Positions 59,842 through 64,000 of a DNA stretch of 64,000 nt are shown here, piece by piece; within the stretch, counting starts at the first letter, position 1; every line of letters starts with the position of its first letter. Made by a program: the position numbers and the translations under genes. The notes under the pieces were generated by a model. The model was not told where the DNA came from, did not search any database, and saw only the letters and a program-made list of their open reading frames with translations. This DNA comes from Bacteroidota bacterium (GTDB lineage: Bacteria; Bacteroidota; Bacteroidia; Bacteroidales; JACABE01): positions 1 to 64,000 of the forward strand of contig JAPLDQ010000019.1 in assembly GCA_026391675.1 (NCBI GenBank). The letters run 5' to 3'.

Positions 59842-60126
59842 ATGAGTAATGTTCAGAAAATTAAACGGCTAAATATGCTTAGGGAGTTCGATGTCAAAGA
59901 AACGCCTGAGGGTAAACAAATATTTTTTTCCATTGGCTTTGTAAAAATTAATGGTGAGCTCGTGTTTTTACCCCGAGCTGTAGCCTGTGGTTTGCCCTTT
60001 AATTTAAAGCAAAACAGAATGCGGGGTGTTGTGGCTGTGGATGCCAAAGGGGATAAAATTGGTCATGTTTATTCAGTAAGAATCGACAATATTGTTGCTT
60101 GGAATGGAAAAAAAGTATTTATATGA
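59842..60126 (+). CDS. Small phage structural-region protein
   Basis: 94 residues from the ATG at 59842 (MSNVQKIKRLNML); the track start runs back through the late motif. It is beta-rich (FSIGFVKINGELVFLPRAVACG) without a known family. It overlaps the portal gene by 4 bp (ATGA), so a head-assembly role is likely. Confidence 0.6.
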   Translation: MSNVQKIKRLNMLREFDVKETPEGKQIFFSIGFVKINGELVFLPRAVACGLPFNLKQNRMRGVVAVDAKGDKIGHVYSVRIDNIVAWNGKKVFI

Positions 60127-61475
60127 GCAATACCGTTTTTAATAAAACCGGAGTTCCATTAATGAGCTTTGGCACCAAACACTTCATGACAACTACCGGT
60201 GCCCCGAAAGTTGAGAAACGTCCTGCTGTTTCAAAAGAAACGCAAAAGCTTGACAGTAAAAGCATGGTTGGAGATTATGAAATTTCGCCCTGGTGTGATA
60301 ATAATGATTTCCCGACAAAAGCCAATGAAATCATCAGAACTGTAGGTGTACTGAATACAGGATTGAAATATACCCGGAATTTCACAATTGGCCAGGGTAT
60401 TTTCCCTGTAAATGTAATTGGCTATGATGATAAGGGGAATGAGTTGTTGAAAGTCATAGAAGACCCGAAACTGATTAATTTTTGCGAAGGAAGACTGGTC
60501 CGGCGGTATATGGAAAAAGCGTTGCGTGATTTCTTGAAATTCGGTGTAGCAAATGTACAACTGATTCCAAATGCTGATGCCAGTCAGCTGGTAGGTTTAA
60601 ATGCCCTGAATGCAGTTTTTAACCGCTATACAGTGGCTAAGAATGGATTAATTGAAAAAGTAATTGTTTCTGGTAAATTTCCGGATTCTCCCGGTACTGA
60701 ATTTGAAGCGTTTGATTTGCTAGATGAATATGATCCTATGGCGGATTTATTCAGAAGAAAAGTGAGCGGAAATCTGAAAGGAAAATCAGTGGTTTTTGCA
60801 ATAAAAGACAGCTGGAGCAATAATGATTATTACAGCGAACCGGCCTGGTGGAGCGCTTATCTTGCTGGATGGATAGATATAGCCAAAGTAGTGCCAAAGT
60901 TCCTTGTAAAGGCTTATGAGAATCAAATAAGCTGGAAATGGCACATTCAGATTCCTTATGCATTCTGGGATAAGAAATTCCCTGCAGCGGATTATCCTGA
61001 TGCTGAAAAACGCAAAACGGCAATTGAAGAGTACATGGATTTGATAGAAACAAATCTGTGTGGTGAGGAGAATGCTGACAAACCTATTTTTACGTTTTTT
61101 GAAATCAACCCTAACAATGGTAAAGTGGAAGAGCAATGGATCATCAAGCCTTTGGAAAACAAACTGAACAATGATCAGAATCTGATTACTTCTGCTGCAG
61201 CTAACAGTGAGATTTTGTTTTCGCTCATGATAAATCCTAACGTAATGGGTGCCGGTATGCCGGGTGGAACTTATGCCGGAAATCAGGGGGGCTCAAACAT
61301 TCGTGAAGCTTTTCTGGTAAATATTGCCAATGCATGGCTCGACAGGCAAAACTTATTGGATCCGCTGGAGTGTTTTCTTGAATATAATGGAGTAAAAGAT
61401 GTGCAGCTTAGATTCCGCAATACCATTCTTACAACCTTGGACACTGGAGCCGGTAGCAAGAAAACCTTGAGCTAA
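60123..61475 (+). CDS. Phage portal protein
   Basis: 450 residues from the ATG at 60123 (MSNTVFNKTGVPLM), overlapping the previous stop; the track starts earlier at a TTG. The pattern of a portal is seen: a helical N-terminal wing, the central block GVLNTGLKYTRNFTIGQG, a crown region with PNVMGAGMPGGTYAGNQGGSNIREAF, and a helical end. The dodecameric portal is the DNA entry point and works with TerL, whose gene lies 19 kb upstream. Confidence 0.85.
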   Translation: MSNTVFNKTGVPLMSFGTKHFMTTTGAPKVEKRPAVSKETQKLDSKSMVGDYEISPWCDNNDFPTKANEIIRTVGVLNTGLKYTRNFTIGQGIFPVNVIGYDDKGNELLKVIEDPKLINFCEGRLVRRYMEKALRDFLKFGVANVQLIPNADASQLVGLNALNAVFNRYTVAKNGLIEKVIVSGKFPDSPGTEFEAFDLLDEYDPMADLFRRKVSGNLKGKSVVFAIKDSWSNNDYYSEPAWWSAYLAGWIDIAKVVPKFLVKAYENQISWKWHIQIPYAFWDKKFPAADYPDAEKRKTAIEEYMDLIETNLCGEENADKPIFTFFEINPNNGKVEEQWIIKPLENKLNNDQNLITSAAANSEILFSLMINPNVMGAGMPGGTYAGNQGGSNIREAFLVNIANAWLDRQNLLDPLECFLEYNGVKDVQLRFRNTILTTLDTGAGSKKTLS

Positions 61476-61510
61476 AACATGTATCATTATAAAAATTAAA
61501 TTCATTAATT

Positions 61511-62485
61511 ATGTTTTTTGAAAACACAGAAGAAGTTCAGAAATTCCTGCCGGTAAGTAATAACGTGGATTTTGCAAGATTAAAGCCTCATATTACGCAA
61601 ATTGAGGATGAATTTATTTTCCCTTTATTAGGTGAAAGCATAGCGGATGTAAAAATATATCTTGCCAAAAACACAGCTGATGAGAAATTTGACCCGCTTT
61701 TGTTTACAATTCAAAATGCTGTGGCTCATCTGATGTATTGGCGGGGATATGATGTGTTGAACGCTTATATCAGCGATGGTGGCTTTAAACGCATTGAAAG
61801 TGATAAGGTAAAGAGCTTGTTTAAGTACCAGGAAGATAATCTGAGAGATTATTTTAAAAACATTGCCTTTAACAGCCTTGACAGTATGCTTGAAAAATTG
61901 GAAATTTTCCAGGCTGCGATAAATCAAAATGCAAAAGCCACCTCTTGGTATAAAGCTTTGCACGATGATTTTATTAATAATGCAAAAGATTTTTCAACCA
62001 CCTATGATATTGGCAACAGCAGATTAATTTTTCTGCGATTAAAAAAACACATGCAGCTGGTAAAGGATCTGCAATTATCGAAAGTTTTTGGTGCTGTAAA
62101 CTGGGCTTATTTACTTTCTGAATTATCAAAAATGGATGATGCCTCTCCTGCAGCTAAAGTAAAAGCTGTTCTGCCATTGTGCAGTAAAGCCTTGGCCTTT
62201 TTATCTGTTGCCTTGCTGATGGAAGAAAGTGGTGCTGATTTGACAGACAAGGGTCTGGTATATGAGGGCTCAACTTCTCAGAATAATGCAGCTGTGGCAA
62301 AATTTCCCAGTGATATCGAAAGGGTAAATAAATTGATATCCCGGAACAGAAATATTGGAGAAGCCTATTTAAAGGAATTGAAGAATTATTTACTTAAAAA
62401 TTCGCTGGATTGGAATGGATATATTGCACCTAAAAATGGTGTATTGAACAGGGATAACGGTGGAAGAAAATGCTTTTTTGCCTGA
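61511..62485 (+). CDS. DUF6712-like head-completion protein
   Basis: 324 residues. The N-terminal 130 residues resemble DUF6712 phage proteins (FARLKPHITQIEDEFIFPLLGES, AVAHLMYWRGYDVLNAYISDGGFKR), which follow portal genes in Bacteroidota phages. The rest is helical. It probably acts at the head-tail joint. Confidence 0.7.
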   Translation: MFFENTEEVQKFLPVSNNVDFARLKPHITQIEDEFIFPLLGESIADVKIYLAKNTADEKFDPLLFTIQNAVAHLMYWRGYDVLNAYISDGGFKRIESDKVKSLFKYQEDNLRDYFKNIAFNSLDSMLEKLEIFQAAINQNAKATSWYKALHDDFINNAKDFSTTYDIGNSRLIFLRLKKHMQLVKDLQLSKVFGAVNWAYLLSELSKMDDASPAAKVKAVLPLCSKALAFLSVALLMEESGADLTDKGLVYEGSTSQNNAAVAKFPSDIERVNKLISRNRNIGEAYLKELKNYLLKNSLDWNGYIAPKNGVLNRDNGGRKCFFA

Positions 62486-62486
62486 T

Positions 62487-63224
62487 ATGAAGAAAATTGA
62501 AGTAAGTTATAGATGTTGTGGAATTCTTATAAAAAAGAAAAGAATCATTCCGAATGCCTGGGAGGATATTAGTGTTGAGCAACTAATTGCAATAGCTGAA
62601 CATTATCTGGGCATAACAAATGAAGATATTTTTCTGGCAAAAATCTGCTGTATCAATAGAAACAAAATCAAAAATATGCCGCTATATTTTAAGTATAAAC
62701 TGGCAAATGAGTTTAAATTTATTGTTGATTATTCACCCTATAATTCTTTTATTATCAAAAACATAAAACAGCTGCAATCTCCAAAAAATCGTCTTGAAGG
62801 AATGAGCTTTGGGCAGTTTATGTTTGCGGATAGTTTTTATAATAATTGGTGTGAAAATGAGCAGGCTGAAGAATTAAATAAATTTATTGCCTGCCTGTAT
62901 CTGCCTGAAAATTATATATTTTCTGAGAAATACATCAATACGCATGCTCAATATTGTGCTAAAATTGATAGGCGAATTAAGTATGCTATATCATTAAATT
63001 ATCGCTTAATTAAAGAATGGCTAACTAACAAATACCCTTTAATTTATGAAAGAAATAATGCTGAAAAAAAGCAGCGTAAAACCTCAAAAAATGGCTGGGT
63101 GAATGTTTTTGAAAATATTGTGGGCGATGATATTATTCATGCTGACAATTATGCTCAATTACCCTTGCATACTGTATTACGCTTTCTGACCAATAAAATA
63201 AAAGAGAATGCAAAAATCAAGTAG
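62487..63224 (+). CDS. Phage assembly protein of unknown function
   Basis: About 245 residues from the ATG at 62487, immediately after the previous stop; the track uses a GTG inside the previous gene. Helical and basic at its end (RNNAEKKQRKTSKNGW). Family not recognised. It overlaps the next gene by 17 bp. Confidence 0.6.
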   Translation: MKKIEVSYRCCGILIKKKRIIPNAWEDISVEQLIAIAEHYLGITNEDIFLAKICCINRNKIKNMPLYFKYKLANEFKFIVDYSPYNSFIIKNIKQLQSPKNRLEGMSFGQFMFADSFYNNWCENEQAEELNKFIACLYLPENYIFSEKYINTHAQYCAKIDRRIKYAISLNYRLIKEWLTNKYPLIYERNNAEKKQRKTSKNGWVNVFENIVGDDIIHADNYAQLPLHTVLRFLTNKIKENAKIK

Positions 63225-63717
63225 TTTCAGCGCTTTGGTGGATTATTTTAAGGATATAGCCACCCAACATATTGCCATACAGCATACGGATGCTAAAAAG
63301 CATTTTTTTCGTTTTGAGCTGGATGAAGTGTTGTCCGGTTTAAATGGCATCAACTACCCTGCTTTAATTCTGGAAGGTTATAAATTTGATTTTACTGACA
63401 ATAAAAGCGATAATATCCAGAAAAAAAGACAGGGTGCATTTATTTTGCTGGATCATGTGGGAGATGCCGGTGATTATACTAAAATTCATGAGGTATGGGA
63501 TGCATTGGAAGAAATCGGAGATGATATCCTGGCTAAAATTAAAGCAGACAAAATGAAATCCGGAAATCCGGTAATGAATTTTGAATTTTCAGAAGTAAAT
63601 GCAAATCTGATTGCCACTGAAATGGGTATGCATTATGGAATCCGCTTTCTCTTTTCAATAGACAGCAAATTTAATGCTGCTGTAAATCCCGATAAATGGC
63701 TTTCCCCAACAGTCTAA
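63208..63717 (+). CDS. Phage tail-completion-like protein
   Basis: 169 residues of alpha/beta character (HFFRFELDEVLSGLNGINYPALILEG, GAFILLDHVGDAGDYTKIHEV). Length and position between head-completion and the next tail gene fit a neck or tail terminator protein. Not firmly recognised. Confidence 0.55.
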   Translation: MQKSSSFSALVDYFKDIATQHIAIQHTDAKKHFFRFELDEVLSGLNGINYPALILEGYKFDFTDNKSDNIQKKRQGAFILLDHVGDAGDYTKIHEVWDALEEIGDDILAKIKADKMKSGNPVMNFEFSEVNANLIATEMGMHYGIRFLFSIDSKFNAAVNPDKWLSPTV

Positions 63718-63743
63718 AAGTCTAAACACCTAACAGCCTAAAA

Positions 63744-64000
63744 ATGAGTGAATATACAGCACAGAATGCAATCGTAAAGCAATGGAAAAACCTGGTGCAA
63801 CGTGAACTTAAAACCAGTCTTGGCCAGTTTACCAATGGTAAGCAGGGAATGGTGCAAAGAAAAGGCAGAATGGAAGATAAGCTGGCAAATTCATTGAAAG
63901 GCAGTATTCATTTAGATTACAACTTAGCCGATGGCGTGAGTTTTAAGTTTGAAAGGCATGGAATCTTCATTCATAAAGGTGTGGGCAAAGGATATAAGAG
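63744..64000 (+). CDS. Partial phage tail protein, runs off the window
   Basis: The ATG at 63744 opens a frame that stays open to the window end (85 codons), so the ORF track omits it. It starts MSEYTAQNAIVKQW and continues with a basic stretch, QGMVQRKGRMEDKLANSLKG, then beta strands (SFKFERHGIFIHKGVGKGY). The look and position fit an HK97-gp10-like minor tail component. The spacer before it is a word run (cagtctaaaagtctaaacac). Confidence 0.6.
   Translation, partial: MSEYTAQNAIVKQWKNLVQRELKTSLGQFTNGKQGMVQRKGRMEDKLANSLKGSIHLDYNLADGVSFKFERHGIFIHKGVGKGYK

Larger units (their letters stand above)
20503..64000. mobile_element. Prophage, left end near 20.5 kb, right end beyond the window
   Basis: The region contains a repressor-type divergent control region, primase-helicase, S49 prohead protease, capsid, TerL, portal and tail genes, so it is a tailed-phage genome. 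The left edge lies between the Fic stop (20502) and the first phage-type gene (20628). No attL core can be defined because the right end is not in the window. No full integrase is visible, only a stand-alone arm-type domain. A 19-kb cargo block lies between TerL and portal. Confidence 0.85.

Noticed and set aside
60626-61136. Three minus-strand ORFs inside the portal gene
   Set aside because: Antisense shadows of a well-supported portal protein.
1-64000. tRNA or rRNA genes, including a tRNA attachment site at the prophage left end
   Set aside because: No cloverleaf with a TTCGANTC-type T-loop or rRNA-like stretch was seen by eye; an automated tRNA scan would be needed to exclude one completely.

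Overview
The window looks like a piece of an AT-rich Bacteroidota chromosome, probably from an anaerobe or fermenter. The main reasons are a protein ending in a type IX secretion (T9SS) C-terminal sorting domain, Bacteroidota-style -7 boxes (TAnnTTTG) before many genes, few Shine-Dalgarno sites, and an NADH-linked [FeFe] hydrogenase operon. No rRNA, tRNA or CRISPR array was found.

Host part, about 1-20.5 kb. Two pirin-family proteins and an AraC-type regulator lie on the minus strand (0.2-3.5 kb). A sugar/choline-phosphate nucleotidyltransferase and a LysE-type exporter follow on the plus strand (3.7-5.3 kb). A long minus-strand cluster (5.3-14.3 kb) reads, in transcription order: thioredoxin-like protein, TruA, a giant T9SS-exported papain-like protein, an MBOAT acyltransferase, an AlgJ/AlgX-like partner, a helical-repeat protein and a small exported protein. 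The plus-strand operon at 14.6-18.1 kb encodes the three subunits of a HydABC-type hydrogenase; its promoter carries two Rex-like palindromes, one a perfect match to TTGTTAA-N4-TTAACAA. A DUF1338 (2-oxoadipate dioxygenase-like) gene and a Fic AMP-transferase end the host part.

Prophage, about 20.5 kb to beyond 64 kb. The left end has a stand-alone integrase arm-type domain, a repressor-like gene, and a divergent control region with three operator-like sites spaced exactly 20 bp apart. Early genes encode small HTH proteins, a 998-residue primase-helicase and a DnaA domain IV-like protein. Late genes come in two blocks. The first (32.6-40.5 kb) holds S49 protease-scaffold, capsid, tail-tube-like, phosphoribosyltransferase, PLD-like, terminase small candidate and TerL. 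The second (59.8-64 kb, running off the end) holds portal, head completion and tail genes. Each late block starts with the same two-part motif, TTGTCCTTTCC-N22-TTTGCTGAAA; a third copy lies at the left end of the prophage.

Cargo. Two regions interrupt the phage plan. (1) A minus-strand three-gene operon at 26.7-30.4 kb encodes a HEPN-like protein, a fused primase-polymerase/DEDDh exonuclease, and a fused PLD nuclease/J-domain protein, with 4-bp start/stop overlaps. This is the best candidate for an undescribed defence system. (2) A 19-kb region between TerL and portal (40.5-59.8 kb) holds TPR proteins, a GYF-domain membrane protein, a free RNA-polymerase alpha-CTD-like protein, a formylglycine-generating-enzyme-like gene, an ArdC-like/SymE-like cluster, a HARE-HTH putative nuclease, and a seven-gene DpnII-type restriction-modification operon with an added membrane protein and a DGQHR (DndB-like) protein. 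Three cargo genes in this region are each bounded by direct repeats, which suggests repeated cassette-like insertion by recombination. All functions are inferred from sequence reading only; no database search was run.
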